Positions 1-7,726 of a stretch of DNA of 46,544 nucleotides are shown piece by piece. How positions within the stretch are numbered: position 1 is the stretch's first letter; each line of letters starts with the position of its first letter. The position numbers and the translations under genes were made by a program. The notes under the pieces were generated by a model. That model ran no database searches, was not told where the DNA came from, and saw nothing but the letters and a program-made list of their open reading frames with translations. Source of the DNA: Kiloniellales bacterium (GTDB lineage: Bacteria > Pseudomonadota > Alphaproteobacteria > Kiloniellales > JAKSDN01); NCBI GenBank assembly GCA_030064845.1, contig JASJEC010000090.1:1-46544 (forward strand). Reading direction: 5' to 3'.

Positions 1-44
1 GCGGCAGCGGGCCGATTTCGCCGGATCCCTTCGGGACGGGGCGC

Positions 45-124
45 ATTTGCGCCGGGGCGGCGTCGCGGAAGGCCTTGTGGGGCCCCACCCCACGGCGCCT
101 CCCGCTCCTAGCCCCGGCGCAAAT
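45..124. repeat. 14-bp inverted repeat around a 12-bp palindrome
   Basis: ATTTGCGCCGGGGC at 45-58 is repeated in perfect reverse complement at 111-124. Between the arms lies the palindrome GTGGGGCCCCAC (77-88). The stretch 1-198 otherwise holds no convincing gene. It lies just downstream of the minus-strand DUF1223 gene and could fold as a long hairpin ending that transcript, but no T-tract is visible. The role is inferred; the repeat itself is seen directly. Confidence 0.55.
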
Positions 125-198
125 CCGCTCCCGCCAGGAGCGCGCCGTGAATGTCAACAGGCCCTAGAACGGATTCGCCGCTCCGGAACAAGTCCGGG

Positions 199-969
199 CT
201 AGTTCAGGCCGAGCATGGCGGCGCCCAGAACCCGTCCCTGGACGCCTTGCTGGACGATGACGGCGCAGCCATCACGGCCCTCGGCGGCGGATGCCGCCAT
301 ATCGAGCGGGATTTCCATCGCCTCGCCGTTCCACGCGCCGATGCGGGTCATGCTCCGCACCACATTGTGGTACTTGAGGGTGCGGCCGGCGTTCTCGCCG
401 CGCGGGATCGAGGTTTCGTGCGCGCTGTCGAAGGCGGCGAGCCACACCGTGGCACCGTCGGCCGGCGCCTGCCCCGCGGGGATCACCACGCTGCCGCGCT
501 CCCGGTCGAAACGAACCTCGACGCCCTTGCGCTGCCGCGCCGACCTTTCGATCGTGTCGAGCACGGCGCTGCGCCTGAGACCGACGACGTCGTAGCGGCC
601 GTCGACCACCATCTGGGGCGTGTAGACGTAGCGCAGTCCGAGACGTTTCGCGTAGTCGCGCTGCCGGCGCGTCAGATCGGGGTCGGCGTAGGGATCTTTC
701 CAGCCGATGTAGTCCCAGTAGTCGACGTGCATGGAGAGCGCGAGCACACCGGGATGCTGGGCGAGCTCGCCCAGCAGCGCGTCGGCCGGCGGGCAGGAGC
801 TGCAGCCCTGGGAGGTGAAAAGCTCGACGACGATCGGCGCGCCCGGCGACTCGAGCGGCAGGTCCACCTCGGCGACGGCGCGGCCGGGCAGGATCGCGTC
901 GGGGGCGACCAGAAGGGCGATCGCCACGCCGATAAGCGCCGCCAGGCACCAGTGCTTCAATCTATTCAT
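199..969 (-). CDS. DUF1223 family secreted thioredoxin-like protein
   Basis: The protein has a hydrophobic N-terminal segment typical of a signal peptide (residues 7-34), followed by the DUF1223 opening VVELFTSQGCSSCPPAD. In that motif Cys56 and Cys59 form a CxxC on a thioredoxin-like fold. The rest (LALSMHVDYWDYIGWKDP, then a C-terminal beta-rich part) fits the family, which is about 230-260 residues long. The protein is probably periplasmic or membrane-anchored; the family's biochemical role is not established. The start at 969 (MNRLKHW) is chosen because it puts the signal sequence at the N-terminus. In-frame starts at 987 and 999 add up to 10 residues, and no clear ribosome site decides between them. 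The gene stands alone, convergent with nothing in view. Confidence 0.85.
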   Translation of the reverse strand: MNRLKHWCLAALIGVAIALLVAPDAILPGRAVAEVDLPLESPGAPIVVELFTSQGCSSCPPADALLGELAQHPGVLALSMHVDYWDYIGWKDPYADPDLTRRQRDYAKRLGLRYVYTPQMVVDGRYDVVGLRRSAVLDTIERSARQRKGVEVRFDRERGSVVIPAGQAPADGATVWLAAFDSAHETSIPRGENAGRTLKYHNVVRSMTRIGAWNGEAMEIPLDMAASAAEGRDGCAVIVQQGVQGRVLGAAMLGLN

Positions 970-1028
970 GGTGAGGAAGCTGCCCATGCGACCGATCAAT
1001 AGCGAATCACTTTCGGGTGAGAGAGGAA

Positions 1029-1916
1029 TCAGGAGCCGGCGGTAACCTTAACCTGGACCGCCATCTCGACGAAGTCGTCGGCGGCGCCGAAATAGCTCCC
1101 CTGAAGCGGCAGCGCCTGGGCCGGATCGCGCGCCACGGCGACGCGGATCAGGTTGGCGCCGCCGACCAGGCCGTTGGTCGGGTCGAACTCGACCCAGCCG
1201 GCGCCCGGCAGATAGACCTGAACCCAGGCGTGGGTCTCGCCGGCGCCCTTCAGGGCGCGGTCCTCCGGCGCGCTGTCCAGCGTGGGGTCGTAGAGGTAGC
1301 CCGAGACGAAACGCGCCGCGAGGCCGAGCGAACGCACCGCCTCCATCATCAGCAGCGTCAGGTCGCGGCAGGTGCCCGCACCGAGATCGAGGGTCTCGAC
1401 CGGAGTCTGCACGCCGACGGCGTAGCGCCGGTTGTAGGCGAAGTCCTCGTTGATCGCCCGGGTCATGCAGGCCAGCAGGGCGGCGCTCTCCACCTCGCCC
1501 GCGCCGCCGTTCACGAAGCGCCTGGCCCAGGCGTCGACCTTGCCTTCGGGGTCCGGATAGTGGCGTTCGATCGTCCGGCCGAGGTCCGGCACCTCGTCGC
1601 TCGAGTAGCTGAAGGGATAGCGCCGCGCCGAGGCTTCGACCGGAAAGTCCGGATCGGAAAGCCCGTAGTGCTCGATCTCGATCTCGCTCTGGAAACGCAA
1701 AGTCTCGGCCTTGTCTTCGAAGCTGGCGATCGCGATGGAGTTGGAGAAGACGTCGTGCATCCAGCGGACCTGGGCCGAGGGCTCGATCACCAGCGTGGCG
1801 CTGAGGAGCCGCAGGTCGTGGGAATCCCGCGGCCGGAACATCAGACGATGCTCGCCGAACCCGACCGGCTGGCGATAGCGGTAGGTCGTGACGTGGCTGA
1901 CGTGCAAGCGAGTCAT
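1029..1916 (-). CDS. Transglutaminase-like cysteine protease family protein
   Basis: This 295-residue protein joins the bacterial transglutaminase-like N-terminal beta region (residues 1-85, opening MTRLHVSHVTTYRYRQPV) to a transglutaminase/protease core. The likely catalytic triad is visible: Cys183 in LGAGTCRDLT, His229 in GETHAWVQVY and Asp245 in VEFDPTNG. Family members are cytosolic, no signal peptide is present, and they are thought to act as proteases or amidases; the substrate is unknown. The reading frame extends upstream to 2006, but family members begin at MTRL, so 1916 is taken as the start. It is transcribed away from the histidine phosphatase gene. Confidence 0.88.
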   Translation of the reverse strand: MTRLHVSHVTTYRYRQPVGFGEHRLMFRPRDSHDLRLLSATLVIEPSAQVRWMHDVFSNSIAIASFEDKAETLRFQSEIEIEHYGLSDPDFPVEASARRYPFSYSSDEVPDLGRTIERHYPDPEGKVDAWARRFVNGGAGEVESAALLACMTRAINEDFAYNRRYAVGVQTPVETLDLGAGTCRDLTLLMMEAVRSLGLAARFVSGYLYDPTLDSAPEDRALKGAGETHAWVQVYLPGAGWVEFDPTNGLVGGANLIRVAVARDPAQALPLQGSYFGAADDFVEMAVQVKVTAGS

Positions 1917-2080
1917 GGCGGGGGTGTTATCGGGGATCCGCGGTTGCCCGAAACTTAACGTAGCGAAAACCCGCAACCCGAAACAGAGGCAAGCTTGTGG
2001 TAGCAAGCGGCGTGACAGTGTCCCGTGGCGGACCTATGCTCGCGCTCCCTTCGACCGGGACACCTGAAAGCCGCCGCCCC

Positions 2081-2680
2081 ATGATCTACCTGCTGCGCCA
2101 CGGCGAGACCCATTGGAACCGCGCCGGCCGCCTTCAGGGCCAGCAGGATTCGCCGCTCACCCTGAGAGGCATCGAGCAGGCGCGGGCCAACGGCGAGCGG
2201 CTTCGCGCCCTGCTCGGCGATCCGGAGGGCTACGAGATGGTCGCCAGCCCCCTGGGCCGCGCCTGGCAGAGCGCCGCCATCATCGCCGAGGTGCTCGGCC
2301 TGGCGGACGGGGCGATCCGCCGGGAACCGCGCCTCAAGGAGATCGGCTTCGGCGCCTGGGAGGGGCTCACCGTGGCCGAGATCGAGACGCGCCACGGCGG
2401 CGAATGGGCGCGGCGGCGCCGAGACCGGTGGAACCACGTGCCGCCGGGCGGCGAGAGCTTCGCCCGGCTGGCCGCGCGGTCGGGCGCCTGGCTGGCCGAG
2501 CTGAAGCCCCAGAGCCGGGTCATCGCGGTCTGCCACGGCGGCACGAGCCGCGTGCTGCGGGGCCGCTACGCCGGCCTGCCGCCCGAGGAGACGATCGACC
2601 TGGCTGACGATCACTCGAGCTTCTGGCGGCTCACCGAAGGGGTGGTGCAGGAATTCGACGACACCTCGGCTCCGCCTTGA
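2081..2680 (+). CDS. Histidine phosphatase family protein (phosphoglycerate mutase-like)
   Basis: The 199-residue protein shows the RHG signature at residues 6-8 (LLRHGETHWN), Arg60 in the SPLGRA motif, the acid residue Glu87 in KEIGFGAWEG and the second catalytic histidine His152 in AVCHGGTSR. This is the complete active site of the branch 1 histidine phosphatases (alpha-ribazole phosphatase, GpmB and similar broad-specificity enzymes). The true substrate cannot be read from the sequence, and no cobalamin genes are nearby. The upstream extension to 1997 lacks family similarity, so the start is set at the ATG giving MIYLLRHG. The gene is followed 35-80 bp later by the esterase gene on the same strand. 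Confidence 0.88.
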   Translation: MIYLLRHGETHWNRAGRLQGQQDSPLTLRGIEQARANGERLRALLGDPEGYEMVASPLGRAWQSAAIIAEVLGLADGAIRREPRLKEIGFGAWEGLTVAEIETRHGGEWARRRRDRWNHVPPGGESFARLAARSGAWLAELKPQSRVIAVCHGGTSRVLRGRYAGLPPEETIDLADDHSSFWRLTEGVVQEFDDTSAPP

Positions 2681-2715
2681 CCCTGGCGGGCCGGATCGCA
2701 ATCTAGGAAGATCCC

Positions 2716-3411
2716 GTGAGCGTAGACTCGCCAACGCCAACAGAGACCCGCTTGCCGTTCATGTTCCGCCGTTTCGCTCCCGCCCTTCTTCTCACCCTGG
2801 TGAGCCTCGTGGTTCTCGCCCCGCCCGCGGCGGCGGAGCAGCCGGTGAGGCTGCTGGCCTTCGGCGACAGCCTGATCCACGGCTACGGCCTGCATCAGGG
2901 CGACACCTTCCCCGAGCAACTCGAGGCGGCGCTTCGCGCGCGCGGCCACGCGGTCGAGGTCATCAACGGCGGCAACTCCGGCGACACCACGGCGGCGGGC
3001 CGGGCGCGGCTCGACTGGGCTCTGGCGGATCGTCCGGACGTCGTCCTGGTCGAACTGGGCGGCAACGACATGCTGCGCGGGATCGACCCGGTCGAGACGC
3101 GGCGCAACCTCGATCATATCCTGGGCCGCCTGAAGGCCGAGGGGCTGCCCGTGCTCTTCGCCGGCATGCGCGCGCCGACCAACATGGGTCCGGCCTATAT
3201 CGAGGCCTTCGACAGCATCTTCCCGGACCTCGCCGAGAAGTACGGCGTGGCGTTCTACCCCTTCTTTCTCGATGGGGTCGCCCTGGAGCGGGACCTCAAC
3301 CTGCCCGACGGCCTGCATCCCAACGCGGCCGGTGTCGCGGTCATCGTCGAACGCATCCTGCCGGCCGTCGAAACCCTGATCCGACCGCTGTTGGCGGCCC
3401 GCAACGGCTGA
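2716..3411 (+). CDS. SGNH/GDSL hydrolase, arylesterase/TesA-like, secreted
   Basis: The catalytic blocks of the TesA-type SGNH family are all present: FGDSLIHGYG (nucleophile Ser), NGGNSGDTTAAGRARLDW (Gly/Asn oxyanion residues), ELGGNDMLRG (Asn) and DGLHPN (Asp and His). An N-terminal hydrophobic stretch ending in PPAAAEQ is a signal peptide, so the enzyme should act in the periplasm on esters or acyl-thioesters. The GTG at 2716 has AGGAAG five bases upstream and is taken as the start. The ATG at 2761 would give a shorter, more standard signal peptide (MFRRFAP) but lacks a visible ribosome site. The gene probably shares a transcript with the upstream phosphatase and ends 7 bp before the FIST gene. 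Confidence 0.85.
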   Translation: MSVDSPTPTETRLPFMFRRFAPALLLTLVSLVVLAPPAAAEQPVRLLAFGDSLIHGYGLHQGDTFPEQLEAALRARGHAVEVINGGNSGDTTAAGRARLDWALADRPDVVLVELGGNDMLRGIDPVETRRNLDHILGRLKAEGLPVLFAGMRAPTNMGPAYIEAFDSIFPDLAEKYGVAFYPFFLDGVALERDLNLPDGLHPNAAGVAVIVERILPAVETLIRPLLAARNG

Positions 3412-3418
3412 CGGCGCC

Positions 3419-4546
3419 ATGACGGCGGACCAGGAGACCTTCAAGGCGGCCTGCGCGACCGGCGCGGATTGGACCGGCGCCGCGCAGCGTTGCATCGAGC
3501 GGCTCTTGCCCGCGCCACCGGGCGCGAACCTGGGCTTCCTCTACGCGACCAGCGAATTGGCCGACGACCTCGGCGAGCTCGTTGCATTCCTGCGCGAGCG
3601 CAGTGGGATCGCAAACTGGGTCGGTACGGTCGGCGCTGGCGTGGCGGCCAACGGGGTCGAGCATCATCACGAACCGGCGCTCTCGGTCCTGGTCGGCCGT
3701 TTTCCCGACGAGAGCTTCCGCGTCTTCGCGCCGGTCCATGACAGCCTGGAGGAGTTCCGGCGCGACCATAAAGCCTGGGTCGAGCGGGAGGCGCCCCTGT
3801 TCGGCGTGGTGCACGGCGACCCGCGCAATCCGCACCTGGTCGAGATCCTGGAAGGTGTCGCCGCCGAGGCCTCGGCCTTCCTGGTCGGCGGCCTCTCTGC
3901 CGCCGAAGGCAGCTTCCCGCAGATCGCGGGCGCCGTCACCGAAGGCGGCCTGTCGGGCGTCCTGTTCCAGGGCGCGCTGCCGGTCGCGGTCGGCCTGTCC
4001 CAGGGCTGCACGCCGATCGGCGCGGTGCGCGAGATCACCGAGGCGGAAGGCAACGTCATCAAGCAGATCGACGGGCGCCCGGCGCTCGAGGTCTTTAAGG
4101 AGGACATCGGCGAGCTCCTGGCCCGCGACCTGCGCCGGATCGGCGGCTACATCTACGTCGCCTTCCCCATCGCCGGCACGGACACGGGCGACTACCTGGT
4201 GCGCAACCTGACCGGGATCGACCCGGAGCGCGGCTGGATCGCGGTGGGCGAGATGGTCGAAGCCGGCCGGACCCTGATGTTCTGCCGGCGCGACCACGAG
4301 GCGGCGACCCAGGACCTGCGGCGTATGCTGAACGATCTCAAGCGGCGCGGCGGCGAGCATCCCAAGGCGGCGGTCTACTATTCCTGCATCGCCCGCGGCC
4401 CGAATCTCTTCGGCTCTGATTCCGAGGAGCTCAAGATCATCCGCGAGGAACTGGGCGACCTTCCCCTGGCCGGCTTCTACGCCAACGGCGAGATCTCGAA
4501 CAACCGGCTCTACGGCTATACCGGCGTCCTGGCGCTGTTTCTCTGA
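3419..4546 (+). CDS. FIST domain protein (FIST_N plus FIST_C)
   Basis: The 375-residue protein matches the FIST sensory architecture. The N-terminal half (about residues 20-215) carries FLYATSELADDL and the core VGTVGAGVAANG. The C-terminal FIST_C half ends in a characteristic LPLAGFYANGEIS block followed by NRLYGYTGVLALFL. FIST proteins are proposed small-ligand sensors, perhaps for amino acids, often next to chemoreceptors or kinases. Here no signalling partner is adjacent; the neighbours are an esterase and an aldo/keto reductase. There is no signal peptide or membrane segment, so it should be cytosolic. It starts 7 bp after the esterase stop and is followed by an inverted repeat that may terminate the transcript. 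Confidence 0.85.
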   Translation: MTADQETFKAACATGADWTGAAQRCIERLLPAPPGANLGFLYATSELADDLGELVAFLRERSGIANWVGTVGAGVAANGVEHHHEPALSVLVGRFPDESFRVFAPVHDSLEEFRRDHKAWVEREAPLFGVVHGDPRNPHLVEILEGVAAEASAFLVGGLSAAEGSFPQIAGAVTEGGLSGVLFQGALPVAVGLSQGCTPIGAVREITEAEGNVIKQIDGRPALEVFKEDIGELLARDLRRIGGYIYVAFPIAGTDTGDYLVRNLTGIDPERGWIAVGEMVEAGRTLMFCRRDHEAATQDLRRMLNDLKRRGGEHPKAAVYYSCIARGPNLFGSDSEELKIIREELGDLPLAGFYANGEISNNRLYGYTGVLALFL

Positions 4547-4553
4547 TCTTTAT

Positions 4554-4577
4554 GAGCCGTCCGCTCCGGGACGGCTC
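4554..4577 (+). terminator. Hairpin after the FIST gene
   Basis: GAGCCGTCC (4554-4562) pairs perfectly with GGACGGCTC (4569-4577) around a 6-base loop. It begins 8 bases after the FIST stop codon. Only a mixed AT stretch follows, not a T-tract, so it may be a weak or Rho-assisted terminator. Confidence 0.5.
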
Positions 4578-4601
4578 TCGAAAATTCCTCGAGGGGGACC
4601 A

Positions 4602-5645
4602 ATGGAATTCCGCAGGCTCGGCCGCACCGACATGACGGTCAGCACCATTTGCCTGGGCAGCATGACCTGGGGCGAGCAGAACACGCCGGAGGAGGGCTTC
4701 GCCCAGATGGACTACGCGCTCGACCAGGGCGTCAACTTCATCGACACGGCGGAGATGTACGCGGTGCCGCCGCGGGCCGAGACCTACGGCCGCAGCGAGG
4801 AGATCATCGGCGACTGGCTGGCGGCCCGCGGCGGCCGCGACAAGCTGGTGATCGCCACCAAGGTGGTCGGCCCGAGCGCGCGCTTCGCCTACATCAGGGA
4901 CGGCGAGGCCAGGCTCGACAGGGCCAACATCACGGCCGCCCTCGAAGCCTCGCTCAAGCGGCTCAAGACCGACTACGTCGACCTCTACCAGCTGCACTGG
5001 CCGGAACGGCCGATGAACGTCTTCGGCGAGCTGAGCTACAGCCATCAGCCCGAGGCGCCGGGGGCCACGCCGATCGAAGAGACCCTGGCCGCGCTGGAGG
5101 ACCTGGTGGCGGCCGGTAAGGTGCGGGCGATCGGCCTGTCCAACGAGACGCCCTGGGGCGCCATGAAGTTCCTCCAGCTGGCCGAGGCCGGACAGGGCCC
5201 GCGGGTCGCCTCGATCCAGAATCCCTACAGTCTGCTCAACCGCTCCTACGAGGCGCGCCTCGCCGAGGTCTCGCTGCGCGAGGACTGCGGGCTTCTGGCC
5301 TACGCGCCCCTCGCCGCCGGCACGCTGACCGGGAAGTACCTGGACGGCCGGAAGCCGGCCGGGGCGCGCCTGACCCTGTTTCCGCAGAACACCCGCTACA
5401 GCGGCCCGCGGGCCGACGCGGCGATCGCCGCCTACGTGGCGCTGGCCCGCGATCACGGCCTCGACCCCGCGCAGATGGCCCTCGCCTATGTGCTGTCGCG
5501 GCCCTTCCTGACCTCGGCGATCATCGGCGCAACCAGTCTCGAGCAGCTGCGCAACAATCTGCCGTCGAAGGACCTCCGCCTGACGGAGAGCGTCCTTGAC
5601 GAACTGGAGCAAATCCACAAAAGCTACACCTACCCCTGTCCCTGA
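4602..5645 (+). CDS. Aldo/keto reductase (Tas-like)
   Basis: The 347-residue protein has the four AKR catalytic residues: Asp48 and Tyr53 in FIDTAEMY, Lys87 in LVIATKVVG and His132 in DLYQLHWPERP. The family ending with the NADPH-binding loop (TSAIIGATSLEQLRNNL) is intact. The insert mentioning SYSHQPEAPGATPIEETL resembles the Tas/YghZ subgroup, which reduces aldehydes or ketones with NADPH in the cytosol. The specific substrate is unknown. The ATG at 4602 has GAGGGGG 5-12 bases upstream. The thpR gene follows 40 bp later on the same strand. Confidence 0.92.
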   Translation: MEFRRLGRTDMTVSTICLGSMTWGEQNTPEEGFAQMDYALDQGVNFIDTAEMYAVPPRAETYGRSEEIIGDWLAARGGRDKLVIATKVVGPSARFAYIRDGEARLDRANITAALEASLKRLKTDYVDLYQLHWPERPMNVFGELSYSHQPEAPGATPIEETLAALEDLVAAGKVRAIGLSNETPWGAMKFLQLAEAGQGPRVASIQNPYSLLNRSYEARLAEVSLREDCGLLAYAPLAAGTLTGKYLDGRKPAGARLTLFPQNTRYSGPRADAAIAAYVALARDHGLDPAQMALAYVLSRPFLTSAIIGATSLEQLRNNLPSKDLRLTESVLDELEQIHKSYTYPCP

Positions 5646-5685
5646 GCGGCGTCCCGCAGCCGAGAAGAACAAGGCGGGTCTGATC

Positions 5686-6237
5686 ATGCGCCTCTTCGTC
5701 GCCATCGCGCTTCCCGAGCCGCTCCGCGCCGACCTGGCGATGCTGGCGAACGGCCTCCCCGGCGCGCGCTGGGTCAGCGAGGACAACTTTCATCTGACCC
5801 TGCGGTTCCTCGGCGAGCTCGATGGCGCCCAGGCGGCCGACGTAGACGAGGCGCTGGCCGGCCTGCGCATGCCGGCCTTCGATCTCGAGCTGGCCGGCGT
5901 CGACCAGTTTTCGGAGGGCCGCAAGGTGCGCAGCCTCTGGGCCGGGGTGCGCAGCAATCCCGCGCTGGTCCGGCTGCACGACAAGGTCGAGCAGGCGGTG
6001 ATCCGGACCGGCCTGCCGCCGGACAAGCGCAAGTTCCGGCCCCACGTGACCCTGGCGCGCTTCAAGTCCGACCCCGGCACCAAGCTGCACGACTACCTGG
6101 CGCACCACGCCCTGTTCAAGGCGCCGAGCTTCTGCGTCGAGAAGTTCTGCCTATTCTCCAGCTTTCTTTCCGGCGAGGGCGCGATCTACCAGATCGAGGC
6201 CGAGTATCCCCTGGAAGGCGGGCCGGGTCTCTCCTGA
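5686..6237 (+). CDS. thpR: RNA 2',3'-cyclic phosphodiesterase (2'-5' RNA ligase family)
   Basis: This 183-residue 2H phosphoesterase has both HxTx motifs: His36 in FHLTLRFLGE and His120 in FRPHVTLARFK. It opens with MRLFVAIALPEPLRADL, as ThpR proteins do. The family hydrolyses 2',3'-cyclic phosphate ends of RNA to 2'-phosphates and can ligate tRNA halves in vitro. The frame is open back to 5596 inside the upstream gene, but similarity begins at the ATG at 5686. It probably shares a transcript with the aldo/keto reductase. Confidence 0.92.
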   Translation: MRLFVAIALPEPLRADLAMLANGLPGARWVSEDNFHLTLRFLGELDGAQAADVDEALAGLRMPAFDLELAGVDQFSEGRKVRSLWAGVRSNPALVRLHDKVEQAVIRTGLPPDKRKFRPHVTLARFKSDPGTKLHDYLAHHALFKAPSFCVEKFCLFSSFLSGEGAIYQIEAEYPLEGGPGLS

Positions 6238-6380
6238 CCGGGCCGTGGCGGCGCAGGGTGGGCCATGGAACACGATGCGCGCAAGTTGACCCCCGACGAG
6301 GCGTTGCTGGCCCACTATCTGGCCGGAGCGCCCTGCGCGGGCTTTGCTCGTCCGGGCGCAGGTCCTATCATCGAACGGTC

Positions 6381-7115
6381 ATGTCTCAACCGCACCGCTC
6401 GGATCATCCGAGCATCGTCATCCTGACCGGCGCCGGAATCTCCAAGGAGTCCGGCCTCGACACCTTCCGCGACGCCGACGGCATCTGGGCCCAGGTCGAC
6501 CTGGAGGACGTCGCGACACCCCAGGGCTTTGCGCGCAACCCCGGCCTGGTGCACGACTTCTACAACGCACGGCGCGCCGGCCTGCTGGACCGGACAGTGG
6601 CGCCCAATGCCGCTCACCGGGCTCTGGCCCGGCTCGAGGAAGCCTGGCCGGGCGATGTCCTGCTGGTGACCCAGAACATCGACGACCTGCACGAGCGGGC
6701 CGGCTCGCGCCGCCTCCTGCACATGCACGGCGAGATCCTGAAAGCCCGCTGCATGGCCTGCGGCAACGTCTGCCATTGGGACGAGGACATGAGCCTGTCC
6801 AGCGTGTGCCTCGCCTGCGGCGAGATCGGCCGGCTGCGCGTCCACGTCGTCTGGTTCGGCGAGATCCCCTTCGAGATGGACCGGATCGAGGAGGCGCTGC
6901 TGCGATGCGGGCTCTTCGTCTCGGTCGGCACTTCGGGCAACGTCTATCCGGCCGCGGGTTTCGTCGAGCAGGCGCGCCTGCTCGGCCGGGCCCACACCGT
7001 CGAGCTCAACCTCGAGCCCTCGGAGGGCCACAGCCTCTTCGCCGAGCGGCTCTATGGGCCCGCCACCGAGGTGGTCCCGGGCTTCGTCGAGCGTATCCTG
7101 AACGAGGGATGGTAG
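6381..7115 (+). CDS. cobB: NAD-dependent protein deacylase, Sir2 family
   Basis: The 244-residue sirtuin shows GAGIS (17-21), TQNIDDLH (97-104), the general base His116 in LHMHGEIL and a zinc site of two CxxC pairs (Cys124/127 and Cys143/146). The motif FYNARR supplies Tyr61 and Arg64, the YxxR pair of class III sirtuins that bind acidic acyl groups. Desuccinylase or demalonylase activity is therefore likely alongside deacetylation. The ATG at 6381 is preferred over the upstream in-frame start at 6258, which adds unrelated sequence. The stop overlaps the start of the glycosylase-like gene within ATGGTAG, indicating translational coupling. Confidence 0.93.
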   Translation: MSQPHRSDHPSIVILTGAGISKESGLDTFRDADGIWAQVDLEDVATPQGFARNPGLVHDFYNARRAGLLDRTVAPNAAHRALARLEEAWPGDVLLVTQNIDDLHERAGSRRLLHMHGEILKARCMACGNVCHWDEDMSLSSVCLACGEIGRLRVHVVWFGEIPFEMDRIEEALLRCGLFVSVGTSGNVYPAAGFVEQARLLGRAHTVELNLEPSEGHSLFAERLYGPATEVVPGFVERILNEGW

Positions 7116-7711
7116 CGGCGGACGACCTGGACGCGCTGCTGACCCGGGTACGGGAGTGCCGGACCTGCGAGGCCCACCTGCCGCTCGGGCCGCGCCCCGT
7201 TGTCCGCGCCGCGCCGAGCGCGCGCCTGCTGATCGTCGGCCAGGCGCCGGGCACGCGGGTGCACGAGACGGGCATCCCGTGGAACGACCGCAGCGGCGAG
7301 CGTCTGCGGGACTGGCTGGGGCTCGAGCGCGACCTCTTTTACGACCAGACCCGCGTCGCGATCGTGCCCATGGGCTTCTGCTATCCGGGGCGCGATCCGC
7401 GCGGCGGCGACAACCCGCCGCGGCCGGAATGCGCGCCGCTTTGGCACGACCCGATCTTGGAGGCCCTGCCCGATCTCGGGCTGACGCTGTTGGTCGGGCT
7501 CTACGCCCAGGCGCGCTATCTCGGCGACCGCCGCAAGGGGTCGCTGACCGAGACGGTGCGGGCCTGGCGCGACTACGCCCCGGCGTTCCTCCCCCTGCCG
7601 CACCCGAGCTGGCGCAACACCGCCTGGCTCAAGAAGAATCCCTGGTTCAAGAAGGACCTGCTGCCGGATCTGCGGCAGAGGGTGCGGGCGATGGTCACGC
7701 CCGCCCACTGA
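7109..7711 (+). CDS. Uracil-DNA glycosylase family protein, probable 4Fe-4S type
   Basis: The 200-residue protein has the glycosylase motif GQAPGTRVHETGIPWND (44-60) and the distal HPSW motif. Four cysteines, C17-x2-C20 and C91-x16-C108, match the cluster-binding spacing of family 4/5 UDGs, so a 4Fe-4S cluster is likely. The GQAPG variant differs from the usual GEAPG or GLAPG, so uracil specificity is not certain; it belongs to the COG1573-like group. The ATG at 7109 overlaps the cobB stop. Its last 296 bp are duplicated at 8647-8942. Confidence 0.87.
   Translation: MVAADDLDALLTRVRECRTCEAHLPLGPRPVVRAAPSARLLIVGQAPGTRVHETGIPWNDRSGERLRDWLGLERDLFYDQTRVAIVPMGFCYPGRDPRGGDNPPRPECAPLWHDPILEALPDLGLTLLVGLYAQARYLGDRRKGSLTETVRAWRDYAPAFLPLPHPSWRNTAWLKKNPWFKKDLLPDLRQRVRAMVTPAH
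7416..7711 (+). repeat. Direct repeat copy 1 (3' end of glycosylase gene)
   Basis: This stretch aligns without gaps to 8647-8942, offset by 1231 bases, with about twenty mismatches by eye. The identity begins abruptly at CGCCGCGGCC on both sides and continues exactly to the stop codon. Confidence 0.9.
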
Positions 7712-7726
7712 CGCGGACGACCCGGG

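Noticed and set aside
6265-6423. Short reading frame upstream of cobB starting MEHDARKLTPDEALLAHYLAG.
   Set aside because: The N-terminus looks protein-like, but the rest degenerates and overlaps cobB out of frame. No ribosome site is clear; it may be a remnant.
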